A DNA stretch of 64,000 nt from Candidatus Saccharibacteria bacterium UBA2018. Its GTDB lineage: Bacteria; Patescibacteriota; Saccharimonadia; Saccharimonadales; Saccharimonadaceae. The stretch's first letter is position 1. Each line of letters begins with the position of its first letter. The stretch spans positions 1 to 64,000 of the forward strand of contig DDCA01000001.1 in assembly GCA_002335175.1 (NCBI GenBank), written 5' to 3'. Position numbers and translations under genes: made by a program. Below the pieces are notes generated by a model. That model was not told the origin of the DNA, did not search any database, and saw nothing but the letters and a program-made list of their open reading frames with translations. Below, piece after piece: positions 47,471 through 56,031 of this stretch.

Positions 47471-48298
47471 TTAAGCAAGTTCAAAACAGATAGCAAATTC
47501 GTCACGCAACCGTTCTTTGAAACCGTAAGGGCGTGCTATGTCACCAATGCTGTCGAGCTGACGTGGGTCCGCCTCGAGCAGCAGCAGGGTTCCGCTTTTC
47601 CCACGGGCGGCAACCTGTTCGATACATCGCTTAATCACGCCCAGGCCACCTTCATCGGCATAAAGTGCATCGGCCGGTTCATGCGCAAGTTCGGGCGACT
47701 GGAACCAGCTTGGGTCGACATACGGAAGGTTGGCCAGCACAATATCGGGCGAGTACGGATAGCCCGACAACAGATCGGCAATGAACGTTTCGACTTCCGC
47801 ATCGAGCGTCCGGGCATTCTTTTGCGCGATGGCCAATGCGTGCCGGCTCGTATCCGTTAATGCAACGTCGAGCTCTGGCCATTCAAGTTTCGCCGTAATG
47901 CCAAGACAGCCGCTTCCGGTGCCAATATCAACCAGCCGCTTTGAAGTAATTCCTTCGAGAGCCCGGGTGCCAGGCATGACGTGCTTTAGCATTTCTATCA
48001 ACTGTTCAGACTCGGGCCGGGGGATGAGAACTGCCGGTGAAACCGTGAAACGGCGTCCATAAAACTCCTTGTGGCCAATAATATAGGCTACTGGCACGTG
48101 GTCTTTTCGCAGCTCTAGCCGTGCATTGGCAATATCCTCGGCGCGGTCATCAATTTCTTCGTTGGGGTGAGCATGCAAATATGTCCGGGGGTGACGGATG
48201 GTATGCGCCAAAATCACCTCGGCATCCAGACGGGCTGAAGGGAACATGTCATCGGCCAGTTCATTGGCTGCTTCTTTTAGCCACTCCGCAATTGTCAT
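47471..48298 (-). CDS. prmC: Release factor glutamine methyltransferase
   Basis: A 275-residue SAM-dependent enzyme that methylates the Gln of the GGQ motif in release factors. Motif I is DIGTGSGCLGI, and the substrate-binding motif is NLPY instead of the usual NPPY. The N-terminal helical domain is present. The start at 48298 (MTIAEWLKEA) has TGg-GACAAT ending 6 nt before it. prfA, its substrate gene, lies close by at 48790. It is tail-to-tail with htrA, with no spacer. Confidence 0.93.
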   Translation of the reverse strand: MTIAEWLKEAANELADDMFPSARLDAEVILAHTIRHPRTYLHAHPNEEIDDRAEDIANARLELRKDHVPVAYIIGHKEFYGRRFTVSPAVLIPRPESEQLIEMLKHVMPGTRALEGITSKRLVDIGTGSGCLGITAKLEWPELDVALTDTSRHALAIAQKNARTLDAEVETFIADLLSGYPYSPDIVLANLPYVDPSWFQSPELAHEPADALYADEGGLGVIKRCIEQVAARGKSGTLLLLEADPRQLDSIGDIARPYGFKERLRDEFAICFELA

Positions 48299-48336
48299 AT
48301 TTATATTGTCCCACCTCTTGCATAATATGCAAAATA

Positions 48337-48365
48337 TTGACAAATAAGCATAAGTATGATACGAT
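48337..48365 (+). promoter_or_regulatory. Consensus promoter with leaderless geometry
   Basis: TTGACA (48337-48342), a 17-bp spacer and TACGAT (48360-48365) with TGa. The -10 ends exactly 6 nt before the ATG at 48372. Confidence 0.85.
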
Positions 48366-48371
48366 CTAGTT

Positions 48372-48772
48372 ATGAAAGCTGATAAAACAAACACATATGA
48401 ACCAGCCGCTCCACTCTTTATGTTACGGCTGACTCAAAAAGTCCGATAAAGGTTGAATATCGTCCGATTGAACTAACGAGACGTGCTAAGATAATCGGTG
48501 CTTTGGCGGGTATTGTCTTGTCTGTATTCGGAGCCGAAAAAGCCATCAACCATGCTGCCCCGGATTTTGAAGGCTCCAAACAAGTTACCTTACACGACGG
48601 TGACAAACTTTCAAACATTGCCAACAAAGAAATTGAAGGCGGCTCAGGCCACACGGGTGCAGTTGTTGACGAAATCGTCAAACGCAACCCAGCCATATTC
48701 CAAAACGGTACGCCATTTGTCGGTCACGAAGACCTCGGCAAAGAGATCGACGTTCCCGAAAAAGTCAGCTAA
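48372..48772 (+). pseudogene. Frameshifted small membrane protein gene
   Basis: The ATG at 48372 (promoter-set start) opens a frame MKADKTNTYEPAAPLF that soon reaches a stop at 48447. From about 48416 the -1 frame continues as a sensible protein: SPIKVEYRPIELTRRAK, a membrane helix IIGALAGIVLSVFGA, then a LysM-like domain with HDGDKLSNIANKEIEG, ending at 48772. Joined, this is a protein of about 133 residues. So the gene carries a one-base indel near 48410-48425, either real, a sequencing error, or a site of programmed shift. The downstream part alone could start at TTG 48503. Confidence 0.7.
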
Positions 48773-48789
48773 TCAGTTGAGTAATTTAC

Positions 48790-49860
48790 TTAGTTTTCGG
48801 CGTTTTGCGCCTTGAGCTCGCGCTCGTAGGCTTGGAGCTTTTCGATAAGGTCGTCAATATCGCCATTCATTGCCTGAGGTATATTGCTTCGTGAATAGCC
48901 GATACGGTGGTCGGTTATCCGGTCTTGCGGGAAGTTGTAGGTACGGATTTTTTCGGAGCGGTCACCGGAGCCAATGAGGCTTCTACGTTCGGCCGATTGT
49001 TTAGCCTGTTCTTCGTCGATTTTTTGCTGCAATAGCCGTGAACGGAGCACGCTCATGGCTTTTTCTTTATTCTTTAGCTGGGATTTTTCGTCCTGGTTAG
49101 AAACTACCAGCCCTGACGGTAGGTGGGTGATACGAACAGCCGAATCGGTCGTGTTAACCGATTGGCCGCCATGACCGCTCGCTCGGAAAATGTCGATGCG
49201 CAGGTCGCTCGGGTTAATTTCGATATCGGTTTCTTCGGCTTCGGGCAGGACCGCAACGGTAACAGTCGAAGTATGGATACGGCCTTGGCTCTCTGTGGCC
49301 GGGACGCGCTGCACGCGGTGAACGCCGGACTCGAATTTCAGATACGAATACGGGGCGTCGCCTTTTATCTCGAACACAACCTCTTTGTAACCGCCCGTAT
49401 CGTTTGCCGATTCGCTCATTTGTTCGGTCCTGTAGCCGTGGGCTTCACACCAGCGCAGATACATTCGGTACAATTCGGCCGCGAACAGGGAAGCTTCGTC
49501 GCCGCCGGCACCGGCCCGGATTTCGATGATGACGTCTTTTTCGTCGTTTGGATCTTTGGGCGTAAGGAGTACAAACAACTCTTCGTTCAATGATTCAAGT
49601 TTTTGTTCAGTTTCAACGACTTCCGACTTTGCCAGCTCGGCCAGGTCATCACTGCCACTGGAAAGTTCGCGGGCTTCTGCCAGCTGTTTTTCGAGCTGGT
49701 CACGCAGGCTGGCTTTTTCAATCAATGATTCAAGTTCACCAAGCCGTCGGTTCTTGCTGCCATAGGCGGGGTCATTGTAGGCATCGGGCGTGCTTAAGAA
49801 AGCTGTTAGTTCAGACTTTTCGGCTTGTAGATCATCGATATTAAGATTGATTACCGGCAT
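48790..49860 (-). CDS. prfA: Peptide chain release factor 1
   Basis: A 356-residue factor reading UAA and UAG. The peptidyl-hydrolysis GGQ is in ASGHGGQSVNTTDSAVRI. The recognition tripeptide region reads VPATESQGRIHTS (PxT type), which marks RF1 rather than RF2. Full length. The SD-like AGAAAG precedes the ATG at 49860, which lies inside the 3' end of the upstream small membrane gene. UGA stops used elsewhere here (for example at 27813) imply that RF2 is encoded outside the window. Confidence 0.96.
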   Translation of the reverse strand: MPVINLNIDDLQAEKSELTAFLSTPDAYNDPAYGSKNRRLGELESLIEKASLRDQLEKQLAEARELSSGSDDLAELAKSEVVETEQKLESLNEELFVLLTPKDPNDEKDVIIEIRAGAGGDEASLFAAELYRMYLRWCEAHGYRTEQMSESANDTGGYKEVVFEIKGDAPYSYLKFESGVHRVQRVPATESQGRIHTSTVTVAVLPEAEETDIEINPSDLRIDIFRASGHGGQSVNTTDSAVRITHLPSGLVVSNQDEKSQLKNKEKAMSVLRSRLLQQKIDEEQAKQSAERRSLIGSGDRSEKIRTYNFPQDRITDHRIGYSRSNIPQAMNGDIDDLIEKLQAYERELKAQNAEN

Positions 49861-50218
49861 GGGCTTTCTTTCTTGTTGCGAGCAGGATTATTCCAACAAT
49901 GACACCGGGAAGCCATGTGATAGCCGCAAAGGCGCCTACAAGGAACATTACTATATTAGTAATCGTCTTGACGGGTCCGTCCTGCCTGAACAGGGCGTCC
50001 TGTTCGACGTCGGCTTGGCAGATTCCCATATTGATTGATTCAGGACCGCGCGGGCAGGGCTCTGGGACTGGTGCGGAACCTGCAAAGATGAAATTTGCCG
50101 TAGCATACACGAGGATCGATAAAATTAACAAAACCGTCGGGCCAGCCAGACAAATAAGTCCCCATACCAACTTTTGCCGGTTAGAATGTTTGATTCTTGC
50201 TACTTCATTGGCTTCCAT
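49841..50218 (-). CDS. Hypothetical two-helix membrane protein
   Basis: A 125-residue protein with membrane segments at about 17-42 and 84-111, a cytoplasmic basic N terminus, and an external loop with two cysteines (EPCPRGPESINMGICQ) that could form a disulfide. It overlaps prfA by 20 nt, so it is probably co-expressed. The family is unknown. Confidence 0.75.
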   Translation of the reverse strand: MEANEVARIKHSNRQKLVWGLICLAGPTVLLILSILVYATANFIFAGSAPVPEPCPRGPESINMGICQADVEQDALFRQDGPVKTITNIVMFLVGAFAAITWLPGVIVGIILLATRKKAHAGNQS

Positions 50219-50245
50219 ACGACGTACTCCTTGTTTGACTATAAC

Positions 50246-50279
50246 AAAAACGGCTTCCTTTTTGGGGAAGCCGTTTTTA
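50246..50279 (-). terminator. Terminator after rpmE
   Basis: An AAAACGGCTTCC/GGAAGCCGTTTTT stem, read on the minus strand just after the rpmE stop. It is nearly symmetric. Confidence 0.85.
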
Positions 50280-50287
50280 AACCAGAG

Positions 50288-50617
50288 CTATTTTTCGACA
50301 GCGCTGGTTTTCTTAGCCTTGGCGGCCGATTTTTTCTTGGCCTTGTTGGCAAGCTCTTGCTTGCGGGCTTCGGCGGCGGCAAACTTTGCCTTGAAGCGGT
50401 CGACACGACCTTCGGTGTCGATGATTTTTTCTTCACCAGTGAAGAAAGGGTGACTAGCGCTACTAATGTGCACCTTTACGAGCGGGTATTCGTTGCCGTC
50501 TTCCCACTTGATGGTGTCATCAGTTTGCGCAGTGCTTTGCGTTAGGAACGCAAACCCAGCCACGTCGTCGCTAAATACGACCGGGCGGTAGTTTTGGGGG
50601 TGTATACTGCTTTTCAT
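50288..50617 (-). CDS. rpmE2: Ribosomal protein bL31, zinc-free type B
   Basis: A 109-residue protein. MKSSIHPQNYRPVVFSD and the HPFFTGEEK stretch are L31 hallmarks. No CxxC pairs are present, so it is the zinc-independent (C-minus) type. A basic Ala/Lys tail (about 75-109) extends beyond the usual 85-90 residues. The promoter on this strand is TTGACG (50655-50650), 17 bp, TACAAT (50632-50627), which ends 9 nt before the ATG. Confidence 0.95.
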   Translation of the reverse strand: MKSSIHPQNYRPVVFSDDVAGFAFLTQSTAQTDDTIKWEDGNEYPLVKVHISSASHPFFTGEEKIIDTEGRVDRFKAKFAAAEARKQELANKAKKKSAAKAKKTSAVEK

Positions 50618-50626
50618 ATCTGAACA

Positions 50627-50655
50627 ATTGTATCTGTTTTACAGAGATACGTCAA
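50627..50655 (-). promoter_or_regulatory. Promoter of rpmE2
   Basis: TTGACG, a 17-bp spacer and TACAAT on the minus strand, 9 nt from the start codon. No SD site. Confidence 0.75.
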
Positions 50656-50710
50656 GGAGGGCTAAGTATGATTATTGAGCTTAGGCGAGTAATATTTTAT
50701 AATATATACA

Positions 50711-51538
50711 ATGTTAGACAGGGAAGGACTCGAGCCGAAACCAGCCGATGAGAAGCTTATTGCGGATATTAGGGCCCAAGCACGCAAACTGCTAGGGAAT
50801 CCGGACGATATTGAAGTTGCCAGGGATATTGAGTTTAATTATGACGATGCCAATCATTACCACGTACGAAAAGTTGCGCTCGCCTACGATCCTGTTGACA
50901 GGCAGGTGGTGTGCGCCCTTGTCCGTCCACCCGCCTCGGGCAGTGTCGAAGACGAAGATAGGTATGTGATAACAGATGAGGGAGAGTTGCTGTGGGAACA
51001 TGTCAAAGTCGACTATAGCTACCTCGAGCAAGCTTCGTTAAATGACTACGATGAAGCCGTTTCCGAGTGGCAAGCCTTGGTTGCAGACTTTCAAGCGAGA
51101 GGCCTTTTGACCGATACCGATGCTTTTTCTGAGGTGGACGAACTAATCACTAATTACATGAACATGCGGGCCGGGTTTTTCAAACTGTCAAAGGGCATGC
51201 ACCACGCGGCGGATGAAGCAGAAAAGCAGGAGCTGGACCATACCCGTCGTGCCAGCCTTACGGAGGCGACTCAGATACAGAAAAAAGAGTGGGATGAGCA
51301 CTTGGTTATGACTTTCACCAGAATAGGTGGCGAAGATTTTCAGAAGTACAAGGAAAAATTTGAAAAAATTCTCGTTACTCTACGCCGGCGCTGTGAAGTA
51401 ATGGACGACGTCACATACCGCCAAGTTGATGCATCGATTGAAGCCAACCTGCGTCTGAGCGAGCGGCTTTCCGATGAAGTAGACATGCAGCAAGCGTGGA
51501 GACTCCTCGATATCCTCGACAAATGCCAGCTTTACTGA
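50711..51538 (+). CDS. Hypothetical soluble protein
   Basis: A 275-residue acidic protein of unknown family. The N-terminal part (1-100) looks beta-rich with VRKVALAYDPVDRQVVCALV. The C-terminal part (about 110-275) is long helices rich in Glu, Lys and Arg, possibly a coiled coil. TTGAGC (50675-50680), 17 bp and TATAAT (50698-50703) end 7 nt before the ATG, so it is probably leaderless. It is followed by the rpsB leader. Confidence 0.78.
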   Translation: MLDREGLEPKPADEKLIADIRAQARKLLGNPDDIEVARDIEFNYDDANHYHVRKVALAYDPVDRQVVCALVRPPASGSVEDEDRYVITDEGELLWEHVKVDYSYLEQASLNDYDEAVSEWQALVADFQARGLLTDTDAFSEVDELITNYMNMRAGFFKLSKGMHHAADEAEKQELDHTRRASLTEATQIQKKEWDEHLVMTFTRIGGEDFQKYKEKFEKILVTLRRRCEVMDDVTYRQVDASIEANLRLSERLSDEVDMQQAWRLLDILDKCQLY

Positions 51539-51570
51539 TAAAATAACAGAGTAATAAATTTAACGAAGCA

Positions 51571-51627
51571 ACATCCGCATATATCCTTTGGTTAACGAAA
51601 GCGCGGATGTGAAGGGAGAAGGATATC
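51571..51627 (+). promoter_or_regulatory. rpsB leader with competing helices (possible S2 autoregulatory element)
   Basis: ACATCCGC (51571-51578) pairs with GCGGATGT (51603-51610). ATATCCTT (51581-51588), inside that loop, can pair with AAGGATAT (51619-51626), which covers the region just before the ATG. Together they form a pseudoknot or two alternative folds. AAGGGAGAAGG is the SD region. Ribosomal protein S2 is known to repress its own mRNA in several bacteria. Confidence 0.5.
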
Positions 51628-52347
51628 ATGGCAGTCGCTGTTGATATTAAGGCTCTACTGGAAGCCGGTGTCCATTTTGGCCACAAAACCAGCCGTTGGC
51701 ACCCGAAAATGGCGCCGTACATTCACTCGAAGCGCCAAGAAGCGCATATTATCGACCTGACGAAAACTGTCGAAGGGCTTGATGCGGCGTTGCCGTTCAT
51801 TACCAAGGTAGTTGCAGACGGTAAAAAAGTCCTGTTTGTCGGAACCAAAAAACAGCACAAGGACATTGTAAAAGCAGCAGCCGAAAAGGCGGGTATGCCT
51901 TACGTCACCGAGCGCTGGATTGGCGGTATGCTGACCAATACGCTTACAATGACAAGCCAGCTAAAAAAGCTGCATGATCTTGAACGCCGAATGGTGTCCG
52001 GTGACCTGGAAAAGCGCTACAACAAGCTTGAGGTCCAGCGGTTCCAAGAAGAAATCGACGTGCTTAACAGCAAGTACGGCGGCATCAAAGACCTCAGCGG
52101 TATTCCTGGTGCGGTCGTCGTCGTCGATACGCTGGCAGATGCAAACGCCATCAAGGAAGCCCGCACGCTTGGTGTGCCGGTAGTTGGTGTAGTTGATACC
52201 AATGCCGATCCAACGCTGATTGATTATGTTATTCCTGGTAACGACGACGCGATTAAAGGCACCGAACTACTGCTTGATTACTTTGTCCAGGCAGTTCAAG
52301 AAGGCGCCGCAGGTGCTAAGAAAGAAGAAAAAACGGAGGCAAAATAA
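51628..52347 (+). CDS. rpsB: Ribosomal protein uS2
   Basis: A 239-residue 30S protein. GVHFGHKTSRWHPKMAPYI, the RWIGGMLTN motif and the late VDTLADANAIKEARTLGVPVVGVVDTN region are canonical; the acidic and basic tail is short. It starts an operon with tsf, whose start overlaps its stop by one base (TAATG). It is preceded by a leader with regulatory potential. Confidence 0.98.
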   Translation: MAVAVDIKALLEAGVHFGHKTSRWHPKMAPYIHSKRQEAHIIDLTKTVEGLDAALPFITKVVADGKKVLFVGTKKQHKDIVKAAAEKAGMPYVTERWIGGMLTNTLTMTSQLKKLHDLERRMVSGDLEKRYNKLEVQRFQEEIDVLNSKYGGIKDLSGIPGAVVVVDTLADANAIKEARTLGVPVVGVVDTNADPTLIDYVIPGNDDAIKGTELLLDYFVQAVQEGAAGAKKEEKTEAK

Positions 52348-52943
52348 TGGCAGTCACGATTGATGACATTAAGAAACTGAAAGAACTGACGGGTGTTGGT
52401 CTGACTGATGCCAAAGTAGCTTTGGTTGAAGCTGAAGGTGATTTTGACAAAGCTCTTGAAGCTATGCGCAAAAAAGGCCTGACCAAAGCCGAGAAGAAAG
52501 GTGACCGCGAAGCCCGTGCCGGCGTGATTGACGCGTATGTCCACGACGGCCGCATCGGTGTAGTGGTTGAATTGAACTGCGAAACCGATTTCGTTGCCCG
52601 TTTGGATGACTTTAAGGCATTAGCACACCAAATTGCTATGCAGGTTGCCGCCATGAGCCCTCAGTACCCGAATGAAGCCGCTATCCCTGAAGAGGAAAAG
52701 AAGCGCGTCCGTGACGAAGCACTCGCCTCTGACGCACTGAAAGGCAAGCCGGCCGACATTGCCGAAAAGATTGTCGACGGCCAGGTGAAAAAGCACTTCG
52801 CCGAGAAAGTTCTGACCAGTCAACAGTACATTCTGGATGACTCTAAAACGGTTGAGCAGCATATCAAAGAAAACATTGCCAAGATGGGCGAGAACATTGT
52901 GGTCGGGCAGTTCAAACGTATCGAACTTGGTGTAACGGAATAG
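52347..52943 (+). CDS. tsf: Elongation factor Ts
   Basis: A 198-residue nucleotide exchange factor for EF-Tu. It has the N-terminal UBA-like domain (IKKLKELTGVGLTDAKVALVEA), the EGVIDAY-like RAGVIDAYVHDGRIGVVVELNCETDFVAR core and a shortened C-terminal part. This is the short form (about 200 versus 280 residues) seen in many reduced genomes. Coupled to rpsB. A strong terminator follows at 52961-52990, so the usual pyrH is not next. Confidence 0.97.
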   Translation: MAVTIDDIKKLKELTGVGLTDAKVALVEAEGDFDKALEAMRKKGLTKAEKKGDREARAGVIDAYVHDGRIGVVVELNCETDFVARLDDFKALAHQIAMQVAAMSPQYPNEAAIPEEEKKRVRDEALASDALKGKPADIAEKIVDGQVKKHFAEKVLTSQQYILDDSKTVEQHIKENIAKMGENIVVGQFKRIELGVTE

Positions 52944-52960
52944 GGTTCACCTCGGCCAAG

Positions 52961-52990
52961 ATAGCCGCCGAATAACGGGCGGCTATTTTT
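52961..52990 (+). terminator. Terminator of rpsB-tsf
   Basis: An ATAGCCGCC/GGCGGCTAT stem with an 8-nt loop and T5. Confidence 0.92.
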
Positions 52991-53047
52991 CTATTGCATT
53001 TCAAAAAAATCGGCGTATTGTTAGGGCATATACCGTAAAAAGCCGCT

Positions 53048-53290
53048 ATGTTTAAAGATTCCGAACGAACGTTACACATCAAGTCAGGCAGCACGTTTGT
53101 TCCCGATGCCGAGCCTTCACTCCCGGTACGTATCCAGCCAGAATCATTGAGAATCCTTGGTTCAAATGGGCTGCAGACGACTGTCCAATGCGGCGACTCC
53201 GTAAGTGTTTACACGGCCGCGCCTCAAGACTCCGACCCAGACATACACGATGCTCACTTAATCCGAACATTCCAGCTAATAGATTACTAA
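53048..53290 (+). CDS. Hypothetical small protein
   Basis: An 80-residue protein of unknown family, probably beta-rich (TLHIKSGSTFVP, VRIQPESLRILG, VSVYTAAPQD), with one Cys and no membrane segment. It lies between the tsf terminator and recF, convergent to recF. A TATACC box about 10 nt upstream could be its -10. Moderate confidence because of the short length and weak signals. Confidence 0.6.
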   Translation: MFKDSERTLHIKSGSTFVPDAEPSLPVRIQPESLRILGSNGLQTTVQCGDSVSVYTAAPQDSDPDIHDAHLIRTFQLIDY

Positions 53291-53308
53291 TAGTGCCCTG
53301 TGGTTTCG

Positions 53309-54370
53309 CTAAGTAAGTGAAACCACCGTCGCGTCTATCTTGAGCTCTTTTCGCAGGTCGGTAGCTGTTATAACGGTTTGGTAGCCCTTCAGAGCCTTCA
53401 TCAGGTGCTGCTCGCGGGTGATATCTAGTTCAGAAAATACATCATCCATGAGGATAAGCGGCCGGCTGCCGGCTAATTCTTCCTGAAGTGCTACCTCGAG
53501 TAACTTATAAGCTAGCATAATTGTACGCATCTCACCGCGCGAAGCCGTTTCGAGCGCCGGATAGTTATCGAGACTGATAGCGAAATCGTCGCGATGGGGA
53601 CCGTGGCCGGTAAAGCCGCGTAAAGCATCAAGCTGCCGACCGGACTGCAGTTTGGCTAGTAATAGCTGTTTATACTGCTCACCGTGGCTTGTGTCTGAGT
53701 AATTGACACTTATATCGTGTTTGGTATCGGCAATTTCCGAGTAAAGGCCGGTCAACCGCTCGTTGCTGGTCGTAATGAATTCGCGCCGGTGCCGCATAAT
53801 AATATCGGCCAGTTCCGCAAATTTGACGTCCCAGGCAAACAAATGGCTCTCCCAGGAGGAGCTAGACATAGATTCATGCTGCTTTAGCAATTCGTTACGC
53901 TGCAGCAGTGTTCGGCCAAAGCGGCTAAGAGCGGTGGCATAATCGGGGTACAGCCGGCTGAGGATATCGTCGATAAACGTACGCCGGCGTTGCGGCGAGC
54001 TGGAGAGAAGACGCAGCTCGTCGGGTTCGAACAAAACGACCGGACGGCGGTAACGGGCAGGCAGTCGCTGGCTGCTTTTGCCATCGACGCTGAATTCTTT
54101 TTTAATTTTGTCATCAGTCAGCTCTAGCTGGACGCGGCGTTCGCCTTCGTCTGATTCGAGTTTGATAATCGAACGCTTGCTTGCATGAGCAATGACGTCA
54201 CGGTCGCGGCCGCGAAAACTACTGCCGCGCTGAACAAGGTAAATTGCCTCTAAAAGGCTGGTCTTCCCGGAGCCGTTGGGGCCGAGAATCAGCGTAACAT
54301 TCGGATCGAATGCAAATGTCGCCAATTTATACGAGCGAACATGATGCAGCGACAAACTCCTGATAGGCAT
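53309..54370 (-). CDS. recF: DNA replication and repair protein RecF
   Basis: A 353-residue SMC-like ATPase that loads RecA at gaps. Walker A GPNGSGKTS, the signature-type GHGPHRDDF, SRGEMRTIMLAYK and Walker B PLILMDDVFSELD are all present. The start at 54370 (MPIRSLSLHHVRSY) is fixed by a TATACT box that ends exactly 6 nt upstream on this strand. It is not next to dnaA or dnaN here. It is divergent from frr. Confidence 0.95.
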   Translation of the reverse strand: MPIRSLSLHHVRSYKLATFAFDPNVTLILGPNGSGKTSLLEAIYLVQRGSSFRGRDRDVIAHASKRSIIKLESDEGERRVQLELTDDKIKKEFSVDGKSSQRLPARYRRPVVLFEPDELRLLSSSPQRRRTFIDDILSRLYPDYATALSRFGRTLLQRNELLKQHESMSSSSWESHLFAWDVKFAELADIIMRHRREFITTSNERLTGLYSEIADTKHDISVNYSDTSHGEQYKQLLLAKLQSGRQLDALRGFTGHGPHRDDFAISLDNYPALETASRGEMRTIMLAYKLLEVALQEELAGSRPLILMDDVFSELDITREQHLMKALKGYQTVITATDLRKELKIDATVVSLT

Positions 54371-54408
54371 AGAAATAGTATAAAATAGATTACAGAAAGT
54401 GAGACCAT

Positions 54409-54963
54409 ATGTTCGATACCAAGTCTTATGAACAAAAAATGAATACGGCGCTGGAGCACTTCGAGGCGGACCTGAAAAAAGTCCGGACCGGCCGCGCACA
54501 TCCAGACATGCTTGCCAGTGTTATGGTTGAAGCATATGGCCAGAAAATGCCGCTGAACCAGGTCGCGAATGTCACCGCTCCTGAACCTCAGTCGCTGCTC
54601 GTTTCGCCGTTTGACCCATCCAACATAGCTGCAATTACTAATGCTATCCGCGAAGACCAAAGCCTCGGATTCAACCCAAGCGATGACGGACGTGTCGTAC
54701 GCGTGCCGATTCCATCACTTACCGAAGAACGGCGCCGCGAAATGGTGAAGCAGCTTGGCGACAAAGTTGAACATTGCAGGATTCAGATGCGCCAAGTCCG
54801 CCAGGACGCGTTCAAAGATGCCAAGCGCAAAAAAGAGGCCAAGGAAATGAGCGAGAACGACGTTGCACGGTTTGAGAAGGAAATCGACAAACTGATGAGT
54901 GATTTTCAGGTGAAAATCGACGAGGCGTTCAAGGCTAAGGAGCAGGAAATCCTGACAATATAA
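54409..54963 (+). CDS. frr: Ribosome recycling factor
   Basis: A 184-residue factor that splits post-termination ribosomes with EF-G. It shows RTGRAHPDMLASVMVEAYG, the QSLLVSPFDPSNI hinge domain, and the basic RRREMVKQLGDKVEHCRIQMRQ helix region. Normal length. It starts a run of co-oriented genes up to proS, with the prenyl synthase start immediately after its stop. Confidence 0.97.
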   Translation: MFDTKSYEQKMNTALEHFEADLKKVRTGRAHPDMLASVMVEAYGQKMPLNQVANVTAPEPQSLLVSPFDPSNIAAITNAIREDQSLGFNPSDDGRVVRVPIPSLTEERRREMVKQLGDKVEHCRIQMRQVRQDAFKDAKRKKEAKEMSENDVARFEKEIDKLMSDFQVKIDEAFKAKEQEILTI

Positions 54964-56031
54964 ATGGCCGGCTCTTTAGAGTTGCTGGCTGGCTATAAAC
55001 AGCCAATCCAAGCTGTTATCGAGAAATCACTCTATGAATTTACGAGTCAGCTCCCAGAGTTGTCTGCGGATGCTAGCTGGGCACTGGATAGCTTAACAGC
55101 ATATTGCACGCGGCCAAGTAAAAAAATCCGCGGTTCACTGGCCGCTGCTTTGTATGATCATCTGAATGCTACAAGCATGGACAAAACGGCGCTTCGGCTA
55201 GCGGCAGCAGTCGAAGTGGTACAGAACTTCTTATTAATTGTTGACGATGCCGTAGACCGCTCTCCACTACGGCGCGGCCAGCCCACAATCCATGAACTAT
55301 ATAAATCTGAATACCATCCGGAGTCAGCGAGAGAAGGCGATATGGTTGCGATTTTTATTGGCATGCTGGCACAGCATGCAGCCAACTACATTATTTTGAA
55401 CCTGCCAGTCAATGCGGAATATATAACCAAAAGCTTGTCAGTCATGCATCTGAACATCTCTACAACTGGAATCGGGCAAATTGATGATGTCCAGCAACAA
55501 ATTGACAGGCTGCCAATCACGACTAGTGACCTACTGCGAAAATATCAGCAAAAAAGCAGCTACTACACCTTTGTTAACCCGCTCGAGAGCGCGCTGGCTT
55601 TAGCAGGGAAATGGAACCGGCAGGCACACGAAGACTGCGTAGCGTTCGGGCTGCCGGCAGGAGTTGCGTTCCAGCTGCGGGACGATTACATAGGTATTTT
55701 TGGAGACACCTCCGCCACCGGGAAAGCAAATCTAGAAGACATCCGTGAAGGTAAGTACACATTCATGATGCACTACGCAGCGGCGTCAGCCACCAAGAAG
55801 CAGTCGAGCACCCTCCTCGCATTACTTGGAAAGCAAGATGCTAATGAAGATGATCTCGAAACAGTGCGAAACATCCTTAATGAAACGGGTGCAGCCGACA
55901 AAGCTATGAAAGATGCTCACGTATTCGCGGACGAAGCCAAGCAGGCAGCAAAAAATGCCGGTTCCTGGCGCGACGACTTTGCGAATATACTTGAAGCAAT
56001 GGTGACATTTAGCGTGGAGCGCACAGTATGA
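54964..56031 (+). CDS. Polyprenyl diphosphate synthase (trans type)
   Basis: A 355-residue enzyme that extends isoprenoid chains. The first Asp-rich motif reads IVDDAVDRSPLRRGQPT (DDxxD type) and the second FQLRDDYIGIFGD. It adjoins frr with no spacer and overlaps uppS (ATGA), so it likely supplies the farnesyl or geranylgeranyl primer to UppS. No MEP or mevalonate pathway gene is in the window, so the IPP source is unclear and might be scavenged. Chain length cannot be told. Confidence 0.9.
   Translation: MAGSLELLAGYKQPIQAVIEKSLYEFTSQLPELSADASWALDSLTAYCTRPSKKIRGSLAAALYDHLNATSMDKTALRLAAAVEVVQNFLLIVDDAVDRSPLRRGQPTIHELYKSEYHPESAREGDMVAIFIGMLAQHAANYIILNLPVNAEYITKSLSVMHLNISTTGIGQIDDVQQQIDRLPITTSDLLRKYQQKSSYYTFVNPLESALALAGKWNRQAHEDCVAFGLPAGVAFQLRDDYIGIFGDTSATGKANLEDIREGKYTFMMHYAAASATKKQSSTLLALLGKQDANEDDLETVRNILNETGAADKAMKDAHVFADEAKQAAKNAGSWRDDFANILEAMVTFSVERTV

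Noticed and set aside
48790..49860. RF2 with programmed frameshift
   Set aside because: The gene is continuous and carries the PAT-type recognition region of RF1.
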